From Warburgia ugandensis (taxonomy: Eukaryota; Streptophyta; Magnoliopsida; Canellales; Canellaceae): a stretch of DNA of 64,000 nucleotides. This document shows, one piece after another, positions 12,398-25,399 of the stretch. The DNA lies in assembly GCA_035236585.1 (NCBI GenBank), contig CP141130.1:33367501-33431500 (forward strand). The letters are read 5' to 3'. Positions within the stretch are counted from its first letter, which is position 1. Every line of letters starts with the position of its first letter. The notes beneath the pieces are model-generated. The model was not told the origin of the DNA. It was given only the letters and a program-made list of their open reading frames with translations, and did no database searches. The translations under genes and the position numbers were made by a program.

Positions 12398-12782
12398 CCC
12401 AATCCTTAACATTTTTTAGGATAGCTCCATTCACGAGTAGAGGATACCTATGTTAGTGCTACGAGCAAGTAAATCAAAAGGAGACAATCATACATGTAAG
12501 TAAATACTCTACCCTTTGGACATATATTTGTATTTATTTACAGTTGGGCTATAAGTTGTGACTGGATAGACTTGGGAAGACATTTATGATTTCTGAAGTT
12601 TTTCAAAAACTACTTTGGTTGTTAAAGCAAATGACACTCGGGGTTTTCAAAATGAGTTTAAAACCAAAGAATTTTCACTGCATTGCATGGTTTTTATAAA
12701 ATGGTTTTCAAATAGGGATGCATCCCGCATTAGGAATTAGATATTGCATTTAAAAATGCGTGGGAAAACCCAGGTCGTCACA

Positions 12783-12787
12783 TAAGG
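12783..12787 (+). repeat. Target site duplication TAAGG, right
   Basis: Exact repeat of 10095-10099. Confidence 0.95.
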
Positions 12788-13430
12788 GGAGGGTTTTTTT
12801 TTAAAGTTTTGGGTCACCGCAGTAGTGGGCAAGGAGGATAGGGGAAGTGGGTCTTTAGTGAAAGGCGATCCTGGTGGCTAGCTAGTGTGTGGTTACTGTC
12901 GCTAAGCTAGAGAGGAAGAGAGATCACACTTGGAAATGACACAGGAAGAGGAAGAACAGGGTGGCTCTTTATGATGTCCAGATTGTGTGGTAGAGGCGTG
13001 TGCACGATGATTGGCTTTAATTGCCTACTTCGCTAGTAAGAAATCTGGGATGAGATGTTTCGGACCTATTAGTGTGAGAGGTGGGTAATAAAAAATGCCC
13101 CCCCACTTCCCCCTCCCTCCCATTTCTAGCCTCTTTTTATTTTAAATGTGCAAATCGAGTGCATTGCAAAATTATTGAAATGTCCCTATAATTAAAAATC
13201 TTGTAGCTTTCTTATTCAAACTCCATTTTTAGCATTCTTAATGGCATTCAATTCATTTTTCCTGAATACAATCAACTATTAGCGTTTCAATGCTTGATTT
13301 GGTTTCCACAAAAAGCTCATTTCTTAGGATTCCAGAACTAAAAATTATATTTTCTCCTTTCTTCATAGACCTCTAACTTCAATTGCAGTAGCCGATTTTG
13401 CATTGCTAATGTCCTAATCATTAGAGCATT
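12788..13430 (-). repeat. LTR-C copy on the minus strand, right part (LTR 5' end)
   Basis: The reverse complement matches 22785-23290, including the phrases AGAGGCTAGAAATG, TCACTGGTGCG-like and TGTGTCATTTCC. The LTR start should lie near 13430 but is too diverged to fix to the base. Confidence 0.75.
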
Positions 13431-15905
13431 ATCTTTTTATTCCTGGAATCCTTCATGATTCTATCCTTGGAATTTTTAAATGGCTTAGGCTAGAGTCAAA
13501 ACATCAACAAATAGGATGATATATGAGGAGCAAGTATAGTAGTCTTTGTTTAGAAATCGAGTTGATATATGTGTTTGAGATGTGGACTGTTCATGTTTAA
13601 GCATCTTAAATAGGTGATATTAAGAAATCTCCCTAGTTGAGCAATCTTATGTGAGGTCTTAAGAAGGGGTGGGTGAGGTTCATGAATTGGGCTCTAATAA
13701 GGTCTTAAAACATTTGCAAACTTTAAATTCAATGGCTCAACAAATAAGGCCAATTAGAGAAATCAAAACTTTGGCACACAAGTAGCTACAATTAGAATGT
13801 TTATAGTATTTTAGCTAATCAACCAACGTACCTACTTCCACTCTTTCAATTATCTGCTTTGAGTTTCACTAATTTTCTATAAGATTTTACACACTAGTTG
13901 AGCACTTGCAGTTATATTTTCTTTTTTTATGAATGCTTGGAACACTTTCCAATAACAACAAGAAAGCTACACCACTATCTCAAATTAAAAGAAGAATATT
14001 ATGAAGAAAAAATCTCTCGCTAAAGCTAATACATGGCTAGAGAAGATAGAGGGAGAAACTTATTTTATACACAAAAATCAAAGAATTGAAGCAAGACACT
14101 TTAGAGATGGTTTACTTGAGATGTACCCTTAATTTACTTATTTAATGTTCAATTATCCTTCAAATGGATTATTGAACCTTCAATTTATGATCTTCAAACC
14201 AATATCATAGTTGGATTTGAATTTCTATACCTTGCAGATAAAAAAGATTTGATTGAAATCAAATTGTTCCAATTTGTGTTGGATAGATTGTCACACTTTC
14301 TTCATAGGCAATTGAGTGTCTTCATTCAACATTTGGCTGACTATGATGGTCAACAAGTTAATCATGAATCTTCACTTAATGTAGTTAATTGTCTGGAATA
14401 GGTAGTGGACTAGTTACTTGCCCAAATGATAAAACCCTCTTTGGAAAATTTGATAGCTGACTTGAGCCTTTGACAGTCAATTGCAACCTTAAAAACTTTA
14501 AATATTTTAGCCACTTAGCTTTCTACATTGGGTAGATGGCTAGATATGCTTTGAAGTTCAACTTTGCTGTCTAGAAGTCTAAGCTGCTAATTGTCTAGAA
14601 AGGGAAGTCAATTGGAATACCTTATCTCCATAACCTTGTTGTCATGCTTCCTAAAAGAGATAAGGAAGTCAGGTGGTGAGTCTATAAGTCGACTAGACCT
14701 CTTTAAATACCTAGCTTTTTGAAGCACTCCTTTTTAGTTGCTAGACTACTAGCTATCAAGGAATGTCAGTTGATTAAAATCCCATGTAAATACAATTGTT
14801 ATCTTAGGTTGCTTATCCATCAGCTATCTTATTAGAGAGTGGGCTAAATGACCCAATGTTTGGACATTTTTCTTTCATGATATTCTAGATCATTCATTTG
14901 ATGAATTAGAGACTTGAGTGCCTTAAGTCATTTTAGCTAATTTTCACACAAATTTCTTATGTCTAGTCAATTGGAGAAGGTAGTTGGCTTGAGACATGCA
15001 ATGTCATGAGTCTTTTGGATTGGTCCAATGCAAACATCATGTCCATTTGTTCTAACTTGACTCATTTGATCTTGTACACTCATCACATGTAGAGATTTTG
15101 TTACAGTCAAAATCAAGGAGGCTTAGGCAATAATCTCTACCTTTGATAATGAGAAAACTTATGGAATTTTTAAAAGATTTTAAAACATGGTTTGGTAGAC
15201 TTTCTTTTCAATGAAGCCTTTCCCCCCTTTAAGTAGAAGTAAAAAGGTAAGAGAAAAGCAATTAATTATGAAATTGTTGTATCTTGATATTTTATTTCAA
15301 TAAGTCCATTACTTTGCTCATGTATATTGGTGAATTTGAGTTGCTTAAATGGTAATTCTAAGCATTGGATAGAACTTAGTATAGAGTTCAAACCAATATA
15401 TGACACTTCTATCTTTCATTTTAGCAAAAAACCTAGAAATAAATGGATGTCTAGATTTTATGGGGTTAGAATGATCTCAGCCATAGATGGATTGAATGAA
15501 TTAGATGAGTCTAGGACTACTTAGGGTGTGGATGGCTAGGGGGAATTGTTCCTAAGACCATGCAGAACTAATGAGAGAGACAGAGAGATGCAAATGCTCA
15601 CATGAAGGGGGGAATAGCTAGGATGAGATTGTGGGTAACTAAGAATCAAACCTAGCTGTCAACAAAGAAAAATATGAAATAAAAATCACAAAAGAATTTT
15701 TTGTCATAAAAATAGAAACACATGAATTAGCTTAAGTGACTCACTAACTCCCTGTAGCCCAAATGAAATGGGATGAATCAATTCAATAAGCTTTTTGATT
15801 GATTTAGGGCACAGCAAAGCCAAATTTAATCAAGGTGACAACTAAGGGGGGATAGGAGTAGTCTTTCTCCTTAATAGTTCTTTTCCTTTATCTGGTGTTT
15901 AGGTT
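13431..15905. other. 2.5 kb without recognised content
   Basis: AT-rich, with only short frames (the longest is 65 codons at 15327-15524, with no recognisable domain). The part 15100-15180 (GGAGGCTTAGGCAATAATCTC, then a TTTGATAATGAGAAAAC phrase) recalls sequences common near Ty1/copia insertions in plants, but this is too weak to name. A T-to-C rich tract CCCCCCTTT occurs near 15224. Confidence 0.4.
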
Positions 15906-16495
15906 TGTAACACCCATAACTATTGTAAGGAGATTGAATAAATAATGAAATTGAAAATTTCAAGAAAAATCAGGCTGAAATATTAGGGTAATTAAAATTT
16001 CATTTCTCATAGAACTAGAATCAAGATATAATACATGAATAATTGAAAACATACTTGACGAACCATTCAAAATGATTATAAGCACGACAAATTCTGAGTT
16101 CAGATGAATAATCCTTATTTTTCTCCATTTTTATGAATAAAAGGGTAAAATAGTAATTTTACTCATAAGCAAGACCTAAGACAATAATATTTAGATTGTA
16201 CTCAGAAATACTGTTCCAACGGCACTAAGTACACTCAATTTCGAGTTCATAAGAATAAACCATATTTTTCTCCATTTTTGGAATTAAAAGGACAAAATGA
16301 TCCTTTCACACCTCCGTGGGGCCCACAAGAGGCCCACAAAGGAATCCAATGACCAAAAAACATATAATCATAAGTCAACCTACTACCACCTGCTAGTGGA
16401 GAAGGAGGTGGCAGTAGGAATCCAATGACCATTTAATAAAATAAATAAATGAAACATGGTAATTACATATAATCATGAAAATGTCCAAAAATGCC

Positions 16496-16503
16496 TATAA
16501 ATA
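16496..16503 (+). promoter_or_regulatory. TATA box of plus-strand LTR-B
   Basis: TATAAATA in the phrase TGCCTATAAATACC, the same context as in the minus-strand copy at 27547-27554. Confidence 0.7.
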
Positions 16504-18672
16504 CCTCAGAAAAAAAATCCATAAAAGATAAAATTCACATGAAATTCCCTATCGTCCACCAAAATTTCAGCTCAAAACTCCTCCTCCTCCCCCTTCTCTT
16601 TCTTTTCTTCCTTCTTTCTCTCTATTTATTTCCTTCTGTTAGTGCGTCCACAGATGCACTCGGGGGAATATTCCCCCTGAACCATCGTCCACGTCTGTAG
16701 ATGCATTGTCCTCGATGAACAGGGTTTTCACCCCTGCTACAATTTTTCAATTAATTGTTCCTTCTTAACCGTCGAATACATAATCTACTACGTTAAAAAG
16801 GTTAAGTACCCAAAGATACACAAAAGCCCTATCATTTTACAACGATTAGTGGAGAATTCATTGGCCAAATCATCAAAAAACTATAGCTCCAGTGACCTAT
16901 ATCTCAGGTGTTGATTTTCTTACTTTCTGACCACGTTTCCAGACTCTAAACACACCAAGTAGGTGGATCTCATCCCCCTCTTCATTTTCCTTAAGTTGAT
17001 TTTGAATTTTGGGCTCGTCGAAATTGTTTCTCTGGTGATCTTCACCGGTGAACCAGTACCTGTGATCAGCCTTGATTCACCATCTTGGATAGCTTAGATG
17101 AAACTTTTGAGCCATTGGATGGGTTTTTGGGGCCCAAAAACCCTAGGAGATGAAATCTAAGTAGTTGGATGTCAAGGATGGAGGAGATCCAGTGGAGGGT
17201 GATTTGATGGTCTAGCACCTCCATTTGACCACCTGTAATAGGTGGTAACGAGCATGGGCCACTGGTCGTCCCCTCACCTATAAGCCCAGATTTGATCTGC
17301 GTAGTCAACTTTTGAACTGAAACCTTATTTCTTCAATTAAGACCTCAATTTAGCTCTGATTTTAAATTAGAAAGTTTCTATAGATTCCATGTCACTTGTA
17401 TAAGTTACTAAACTCATAAGATTTATGTTTTTAATTGAATTTATTTGTAAAAATTATTAAAATCTATTCCAACAGTATTGGATCGTGATTTAGATGATCT
17501 CAAAATAGAGATCTGAATTGATGGATGGGTTCAGGAGGTCCCAAAATCCTAAGGACCATGATCACAGTAAAAATTTTGAGTTTCTGGATCAAGTAAATAA
17601 ACAAAAATAGTAAGATCAAATTTTAGCCCTTAAAACGGGCTGAAATCTTAAAATCCCAATTTTGATCTCAATTTAACTCCAAATTGAGATCGAAAAGTTG
17701 GGATAGATTCCTCTTGATGAGTAGAAACTATTGAACTTAGAAAATTTATGTTTTGATGCATGTAAAATTATGTTAACAAGGAAAAGTATTACTGATTCTT
17801 ATGATAAGTGAAATTTAGAATGATCAAACTCTATAATTCTGATCTACTAATGATCTTGTGATTTTTAAAAATGGAATCAATGGTTATAAGTGACTGATCT
17901 ATGTTTAATTAAAAGATCTAACCTTAAAAGTAGTAAGATACATAAAAATGAATGGTAATCTCCTTGATCATGTTGATCAAGGATGATGGGATAGTATGAA
18001 TGTATTTGGATGAAGATATGAAGTTAATATCATATGGATTGATGGACTTGATAATGACGATTTGGGATAGATTAAGATCTATGGCCTTAAGTTGGATAAA
18101 AGGACTTAAGATCTTCTTGATCTGTTGGATCAAGAAGGATCAGATCATTTGATGAGATGCATCATTGATCTAATAATGAAATCACATTAAGAAGATATAT
18201 TAGATCTAAAGAAAAATGAAAAGATTAAGATCTAAATCCTAAAAGGGATAGAAATCAACTATAACTGTTGGATCATGATGAATAGTTATGGCATGTTAGA
18301 TTTTCATTTGAATTGTCATTTATTTCTTAGTAGATTTAATTGTATATTTATTTATTTATTTATTTATGCTTATGTTATAAAAATTACATTGAAAATGTAA
18401 TTAAATGAAAAATAGATTTGAAGGGCATTTACATGGAATGAATGACATGGACTTAATGATAGTAAGGGCTATAATTAGTAGGATAATATAAGGAATATCA
18501 TTTCCTTGGCCCAAATTAGGAGAACAATGAAAGTCCATGAATGACATATTAATGTTCATGGATTTAATTAAAATCAATTAGAAAGAGTACTTAGGGTTGA
18601 AATGCTCATAGGTACCTTATGAAAGGTTGAGCTAAGGTCACACTAATGAATGATGAACATGGTGGTTAAGAG

Positions 18673-18772
18673 GGTTCTCTAATAGAGCCTCGCTCTTCCC
18701 CTACCTTCCATTGACATTTGTGAGGTCTAAACGCCTCCTTACATGAGGATTGAAGTAACCACTTTGTGTTCA
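18673..18772 (+). other. Leader-like block shared with Athila-like elements, in LTR-B
   Basis: Contains TAATAGAGCCTCGCTCTTCC and GGTCTAAACGCCTCCTTAC, then TTGAAGTAACCACTTTG. The same series occurs in the 5' leaders of element 2 (45949-46045) and, more decayed, element 3 (31525-31573), and in the other LTR-B copy (25400-25505, minus strand). Confidence 0.85.
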
Positions 18773-19164
18773 ACCATTCAGCTAGTATGCCATAGCCAAT
18801 TTGACATAAGAGGAGCTGTCTAGACTTAGGATGGAATAAGCTATCCTCAACCAGTAAAACATTAACTTGTTGAGTAATAATAATAAGAGCATAAAAGGTT
18901 AGTAAATTATCTAATCTTAATAAAAATTATAAATAAGATAAGGAAGATGATGAGCAATAGAATTTAGAATAGAAAAGTACGAAGTATTGAAAGATTGGTG
19001 AAAATGAGGGATAGAAATTTAGTATACTTATCAAGAGAAATAGGAAGTTGTGAACAAAAGGGTAATTAAGTTTAAGAGTTATTAATCCTTTTGAAAAGTC
19101 TAGCAAAGAATTAGGATAAGTGATTAATGCAATAGCACTATTAGTGAGATGTGTGTTATGTCCT

Positions 19165-20239
19165 TGTGACACCCCAGATTTTTATACACCTTTTTCCCAA
19201 GTCGTAATGATAATAATATATTTTTAAGAAAAATAGGGGGGATCCCTGAAGTAAAAAACTCAAGATTTATAAATCTTACACAATGTTAAAAGAATTAATT
19301 GAAAATGAAAACCTCGGGGGTCAACCACATTCCAAAACTATGACAATAAATAAAATCAAATCTACATACTCTGAGCATGCTCAAAGTAAAACCACGACAA
19401 ATCATACACAGTTGTGAAAAGATAATAATGGGAATAATATGTATAAATTCTCCCCCATGGTCCATCCATGATTACCAATTCATACACACATCAGCAATTA
19501 AAAGTACACAATACAAGTAGTGTAGGTCCAATCTATACAAAATGTCAACATCCATATACAGCCCAACAAATTGAAACACAAGTCCAAGAGACGTGCACTA
19601 AATTAGTCTTTGATGTACAAAAAGGTAAATCATCCTCGAGCTCCTCACTCAATAAATGTAGCTCCACCTGCTTACCCGTAGCGCTATTACGCTCCAAAAT
19701 CTGAGGCATTACAAAACAAAGCCATGCCTCAACAAGCTATGCTTGTGTAGGTGACTTACATTCAATTTGCAAAAATGATATAAAATCGTATGTCGCAAGA
19801 TATCAAGATCATGGAAATTCCCATAAGAAGAATATATATATATATGCACGAAATATCAGAATTCATAACGAACAATATACGAAATTCATAATGTAAATGA
19901 AGCAATATCAATCCTAGGCGTCAAGACATACATAACATGAGAAAATGCATAGATACATGTATGTCAAAACAATAAAAATCAGTATCCAATGAACATCATG
20001 AATGCATGTCAAAACCAACAAAACATCGTATACGATCCAGCTCTATGAGTGTCTCAAATACACTCACAGCAACGTGGGGCCAACTCTTAGTACGTTCTAC
20101 TTTTACCCTTTCACCCACACAAGCACTCAGGCACTCACGGAAAGACACGTTCCAATCCTGTTTTCACCCTTTCACCCACATAGGGCACTCGGGCACTCAC
20201 AGGAGGATGCATCCCATCACAAGCTCAATGTATAGTAGT
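19165..20239 (-). repeat. Minus-strand LTR fragment inside LTR-B
   Basis: It opens TGTGACACCCCAG, the reverse complement of an LTR 3' end. Read on the minus strand it contains an LTR-like tail, including a GGAGC...CAGGTGGAGCTACATTTATTG segment near 19620-19680. The matching stretch of the intact LTR-B copy is absent here, so the piece replaces or interrupts it. The right boundary near 20240 is approximate. Confidence 0.5.
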
Positions 20240-21069
20240 CCTTTGAGTATTTTTGCATTATGATGCATGGCATAGTGAAATGCCTTGCGATATGGTATGA
20301 TGAGATGCCAGGTAATCGTGGATTACTAAAACTATACAAATGAGGGAGTATTTTCAGTAGAGTCTGGATGATTTATCAACTCATCATAAGCTTGATATGA
20401 TTATGTTTTTGAGATATTAACTATTTTTCACTGTTTTGACTGTATGTATATATCTATACACAATATATCGTATGTATGTTTAAGGATGTACATATATGAC
20501 AAAGTAAAGAGATTGCTCCATGAGTATGAATAATGGGATTAAGAAGTATTAGGATTATACTGTCAAAGTTTTATGCTTCTTAAATCCCCTACCAAGTATA
20601 GCTTGTTGAGATATTGTAAATGTTTCAATGTTTACAATATCTCAGATACAGAGAAGGAGAATTAGGAGCTCAAGACTTAAGAAGACTTGGAAGAATAATC
20701 AATCAGGGTATATCCCTTGAAGACATGTATTTTATTTGAGGGCATTGCATTGTATTGAGAGTTTTTAATGGATGGTGAGGTTTGAAGTTTGGATTATGTA
20801 ATTTGGACATGTATTGTACTGATACCTGAGCTATGCTATGAATCACTAGATGGATTCTAGAATTTACTAAAAATATATTGCTTCAATGGAATTTTATCTT
20901 CTACAAAAGTTCTACTTATGTTATGTATGAAGTGATGACTTGGGTTTTTCAAAACAAGTTTTAAAGAAAAGAATTTTTTATGCTTTGTTTTGTAAAAAAA
21001 ATTTACTACTAAGGGCCTGCCTTTGAAAAATGTATTACAAAATGTGTTACAAAAACCTGGGTCGTCACA
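20240..21069 (+). repeat. LTR-B copy, plus strand, 3' part
   Basis: Starts matching the other LTR-B copy again at GCATTATGATGCATGGCATA and runs to the terminal GGGTCGTCACA. The reverse complement of 23414-24215 has the same order of phrases. Confidence 0.75.
20607..20644 (+). promoter_or_regulatory. Hairpin near the 3' end of LTR-B
   Basis: TGAGATATTGTAAA and TTTACAATATCTCA form a perfect 14-bp stem around a 10-nt loop. The other LTR-B copy (23827-23855, minus strand) keeps the GAGATATTG/CAATATCTT core. It occupies the same relative place as the LTR-A hairpin. Confidence 0.6.
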
Positions 21070-22505
21070 AAAGACAGGAGATGTCCTTTTTCTTCCTCTC
21101 TTTCCTTTCCTTCAACATTTAATGTGTTTCTCCTTGGGTGACTACTCTTTTCTCCTAGTGTTCCACACGTGGTTCCAAGCTCTTGCCTCTTATTTCTTCA
21201 TTAAAGGTTAGTTGTTCATATTTTAATCTTCATTGATTTTCAATCCTTTTTAGTTTCACGCTTATGAAGACGTTGTCTTGCCTTTCCATTCCTTAACTCT
21301 TCTTGCTTAGATCCAAGGTCATTTTTCCCTCAAAGTGACAGCCAAAGGAAAGTCACCTTGAATCTATTCTTTTCTTTGCTTTTCATTACCACTAGATCTC
21401 CTTTTGACTCCATATATTTCCTTCTTGCTTTCCTTAGTGTTCCTCAAGCTTTGCCTTTATTTGCTTGAAGATTTTTCATTGATCTTAATGCATGCTTATT
21501 TATGAATGACATTGGAATATTTAAGAAGGTTTGGCATGTATTTTTGAGTTGATTAAGATCAAGTATCATTCATTGTAATAGGACACAAATTTCAAATTTG
21601 AACTACATGTATTTTGTGCACTATGTTGATGAATTTTGCTTTGATTCAATGAAGTGATTTACAATTTCTGGTTCATACTTATTTCCAGCAGTTAATGATC
21701 TCAATTCTTTAACATTTGATAGTATGAGAAGTGCTTAATTCAATGTTTTCCATGTCCCATTGATTGAATGATTAAAAAGACATGATTTTAGAATTTTTTG
21801 AAATGGATTGCTATCTTTAATTTCCAAGACCTTATACTTCATGTTAGCTTATTCTTTTAGGACCCAATTAAAATGTCAGATTTCTTCATCAATGCTTGAG
21901 TTAGATTGCATGTGCTAGGATTTTGAATTACTTAATTACACTCATTCCTACCCCATGAATCATGCACATTATTTCATGGTCATGCGCATGATACTTGGGT
22001 GGTTCTCCTTTATTTACTTGATTAGTGATTGTTTTTCTTTAGTTTTCTTGTTTAGTTGCACTTTGATTTAGATTCAATTATTTAGTAGTTGATCTTAATT
22101 AGTTCTAATTTAAATTTAGGAAAGTAATTGATTTTCTTCCTTATAATACTTGCTAAATTTCATGTTTAAAAAGTTTGGTTTAGGAAAGTTACTAAATTTC
22201 ATTTTTAAGAAATTCTCAATTTAGGAAAGTTCTAATTTTAAAAAGATTTTAATTTAGGATAGTTTTATATTTAAAAAGTGTGTTTTTAATAATGTTGTTA
22301 AGTTTAGCTTATTTTAGCTTTAGCATCTTTCATGCGTTAATCTTCCATTCTTAGTTTAGAAGAAAGTTCTCATTATATTTGGCTAGGTCAGATAATCTAA
22401 GTGAGGACCACTAATATCACATCCATCTAATTCCTCGTGGGATCGAGATCCTCGTGTGAATTATTACAATTGATTTGTGTGCTTGTGAGTTAAGACTTAA
22501 AATCA
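21070..22505 (+). repeat. Fragment of an Athila-type LTR, 3' half
   Basis: Resembles 7000-8108 of element 1: AGGAAAGTT phrases (22130-22260), GGCTAGGTCAGATAATC near 22380 (element 1 has GGCTAGGTTAGATAGTT) and CCTCGTGGGATCGAG near 22432. No LTR start is recognisable and no interior follows. Confidence 0.6.
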
Positions 22506-22759
22506 CACAAATATAAATATAAATAAAATGTTAAAGTGTGAAATCATGATTTCTTGAGGATGATATTAAAGGAGTTACAAGATTTAGGATAGAACAAAAA
22601 GACAAGTAAGATTTATTAGGCTCAACATTCCTTGAAAAAGCAAATAATTGAAGAGTTGAAATTGAAAATGATGATAAAATAAGAAATGCACATGCAGAAT
22701 GATTCAATGAATGACATAGAAAGAATTTCGAAGGCAAAATTTCTTTAAGGGAGAAAGGA
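22506..22759 (+). repeat. 3' end of a Ty3/gypsy interior with polypurine tract
   Basis: Ends AAGGGAGAAAGGA immediately before TGTAATAACC, the arrangement of polypurine tract and 3' LTR in Tekay/Del-type elements. This suggests the following LTR-C is a 3' LTR rather than a solo LTR. No coding sequence is recognisable; a 68-codon minus-strand frame here has no known domain. Confidence 0.5.
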
Positions 22760-23413
22760 TGTAATAACCCTAATATTTAAAAGCTCAATGCAGTGTAATT
22801 TTATTGTGAAGAAAGGACAAAATATAATTTTCAGTTTTAGAATCCCAAGAAATGAGGGTTTTTAGAAACCAAGTCAAGTGTTGAAACCCTAGTATATGGA
22901 TTGTACTCAGAAAAATGAATCCAACGACACTAAGAATGTTAAAAACAAAGTTTAGAAGAGAAATTTACATGATTTTTAAATGTAACAGCATTTTAGTAAT
23001 TTTGTAGTGGGCCCCATTTACACGTTTAAAATAAAAAGAGGCTAGAAATGTAGGAGGCCATTTTTTATAATGGCATCCCCCACACCCATGGTCTAAAACA
23101 TCACATCTTAGGATTCTCACTGGTGCGACAGACAATTAATGCCGACCATTGATGCACACGCCACCACCATGTAGTCTGGCCAATAAAAGTGGCAAAGTGG
23201 CCAATGTTAAGAACCACATCCTTCTTCCTCCTCCTGTGTCATTTCCTAGTGTGATCTCTCTCCCTCTCTGGCTCACTGAAGGCCCACCTTCCCTTATCCT
23301 TCTCGCCCACCTACTCCAAAGACCCAAAACCCCAAAAAACCCCTTTCCTTCCATTAATGGCAACACCCCTACTCTCTCTCTCTCTCTCTCTAACATTCCA
23401 CAAACATGCCAAC
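22760..23413 (+). repeat. LTR-C copy, plus strand, part 1
   Basis: Starts TGTAATAACCCTAATATTT after a polypurine tract, carries the shared GAATCCAACGACACTAAG module near 22918, and is interrupted at 23413 by LTR-B. Parts 2 and 3 continue at 28172 and 38017. The minus-strand copy at 12788-13430 confirms the family. A short CT microsatellite lies at 23371-23391. Confidence 0.75.
23409..23413 (+). repeat. Target site duplication CCAAC, left
   Basis: Pairs with CCAGC at 28172-28176; four of five bases agree. Confidence 0.65.
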
Positions 23414-25399
23414 TATGATGACCCGGGTTTTTGAAACATGATTTGTAAAGTATTTTGAAAGGCAGGGCCCTTAAGAATGTAAAATTTTTTCGCAAAACAA
23501 AGCAGCGGAAATTCTTTTCTTTAGAACTTGTTTTGAAAACCCAAGTCACCACTTCATACATAACATAAGTACAATTTGTGTACAAAATAAAATTCCATTG
23601 AAGGAATATACTTTTATTAAACTCCAGGATCCATCTAGTGGTTCACAGTATAGTCAAATCTAGTACAATACTTGTCCAAATTACATAATCCAAAACTCAA
23701 GCTCAACATACAGTAAAGCTCTCAACAAAGAAAAATACATGTCTTTAAGGGTATACCTTGAAGATTATTCTCTACAAGTCTTCTATCATCTTCAGTTCCT
23801 AACTCTCATTCCCTAGATCTAAGATATTGCAACAAGTACAATATCTCAGCAAGTAATGCTTGGTAGGGGATTCAAGAAACATAACATTGACAATGTAATT
23901 CCAATACTTCATATTCTCATTATCCTTAAACATACTCTTTACTTTGTAAGCTATGTATATCTATATACATACATACCCTTCATGGGTAAACCAGTTAAAT
24001 TTGTGAAAGTAGTCAAATATCATTCCCAACTAAGCTGATCAATTCTCTTCATTTTGAGAATTGAGTATTACATCTAATCTTATACTGGGAATTTCCCTTC
24101 TTGGGAAATATTGGTAATATACAATTACCTAGCATTTCATTATGCTATAACATAAGGCATTTCACTATGCCTATTCTCATATGCATCATAGTGCAAAATA
24201 ATCAGAAAGGTTGTTATGCTGCAGTCTGATCCGTACTAGCACGCTCGGATAACTGCCTTGTTCACCATTGATACCACGGTGGAAAATATTATGTCACTGC
24301 CCGTATGGCGGGGCAAGACTTTCACAGTGGCGGCCTTCCCATAATTTCCACCACCCGACTTTTAGCCTCTCATTGGGCAAGGTATCATCATATCATCAAA
24401 TTTCAAGGAGCGGGTGGCCAAACCCTCATAACTCCTCTAGCAATAGCATTCCCCTAGGCTTATGCCTATTAAAACAAACTCACAAGCCTCATAGCTTGTA
24501 TGTAAAATAGATTTCATATATATCAGACCATATGTCTGTTTACTTAGGGCTGAAATATTTTCTAGTTCCCTATTCACTTATAGTTTAGTCCTTAACCATC
24601 TTATATGTGTTTGGTTCGATCATAACGTTTTGAAGAGATTTAATACAAGTATTAACATTACACTTGTCAACATAAGATCATGAGTACAATCATGTATATC
24701 TCATGTAAATGCATTCATCAAATCCTCCTACCTTTAAGGAGTGATCTCTTTTTCCTCAAATCTTCCATGATCCTGACTGATGTATATGATTTGTACATCC
24801 ATACGTATTGTCAATATATAAATTATGAATAATCCTATTGATCACTAGATCTAATGTTTAGAACGATCTTTAGATCATTCATATCTAAGTATTTTTCTAT
24901 CTCTAAGTCTTTGTATGTTCATCTCCTTGATCTTGATCTTGATCTTTCATAGATCCATTGATTGACAATCTACACATGTTGATAATGATCAAGGTCCTAG
25001 ATCTTCTATCATCTAGTTCTTCTTTGATCTAAGTTCAGTTATTGGATCATCCCTATGGAGGATGATCTTGGTTTTCTTCCTTGAATCATCCTTGATCAAG
25101 GGTTTGGATTATCTAATCTAATGAACTACAACAAGTATACTAATAAACATGCATACTAAGTACAATATAGTGTTCTTATTATTGTTGTTCTTGATCATCC
25201 AAGATCTAATGGATCTTGTTTGATCATCCTTATCTTACTTACTATTTTTATTAGGGTTAGGTAATTTACTAACCTTTTATGCTCTTATTATTATTATTCA
25301 ACCAGTTAATGTGCTAGTTGAAGGTAGCTTATTCAAGCCTAAATCAAGACTGTTCCTCTTATTTCCAATTGGCTAAGGCTTACTAGCTGAATGGGTGAA

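Larger units (their letters stand above)
10100..12782 (+). mobile_element. Solo LTR, family LTR-A copy 1
   Basis: It starts TGTAACGC and ends GGTCGTCACA, with an exact 5-bp duplication TAAGG on both sides and no gag or pol, which defines a solo LTR. Its ends (TGTAAC..., ...GTCGTCACA) are of the kind seen in Tekay/Del-type Ty3/gypsy elements; that family call is from general knowledge. A TATA box lies at 10498-10505 and a GC-rich leader at 10600-11280. Overlapping frames of 64-124 codons in the GC-rich part exist on both strands and look like composition effects. Copies 2 and 3 are at 40388 and 56291. Confidence 0.93.
15906..19164 (+). mobile_element. LTR-B copy, plus strand, 5' part
   Basis: It starts TGTAACACCC and carries the shared module with TTCCAACGGCACTAAG near 16212 and a TATA box at 16496-16503. 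It matches the reverse complement of 28171-25200, for example GACAAATTCTGAGTTC near 16085. Flanking pentamers (AGGTT before, AAAGA after 21069) do not match, so this is not a clean solo LTR. After about 18950 it no longer follows the minus-strand copy. Confidence 0.75.

Noticed and set aside
15100-15180. A Ty1/copia fragment
   Set aside because: Only a loose resemblance in one phrase; no LTR ends, primer site or coding part.
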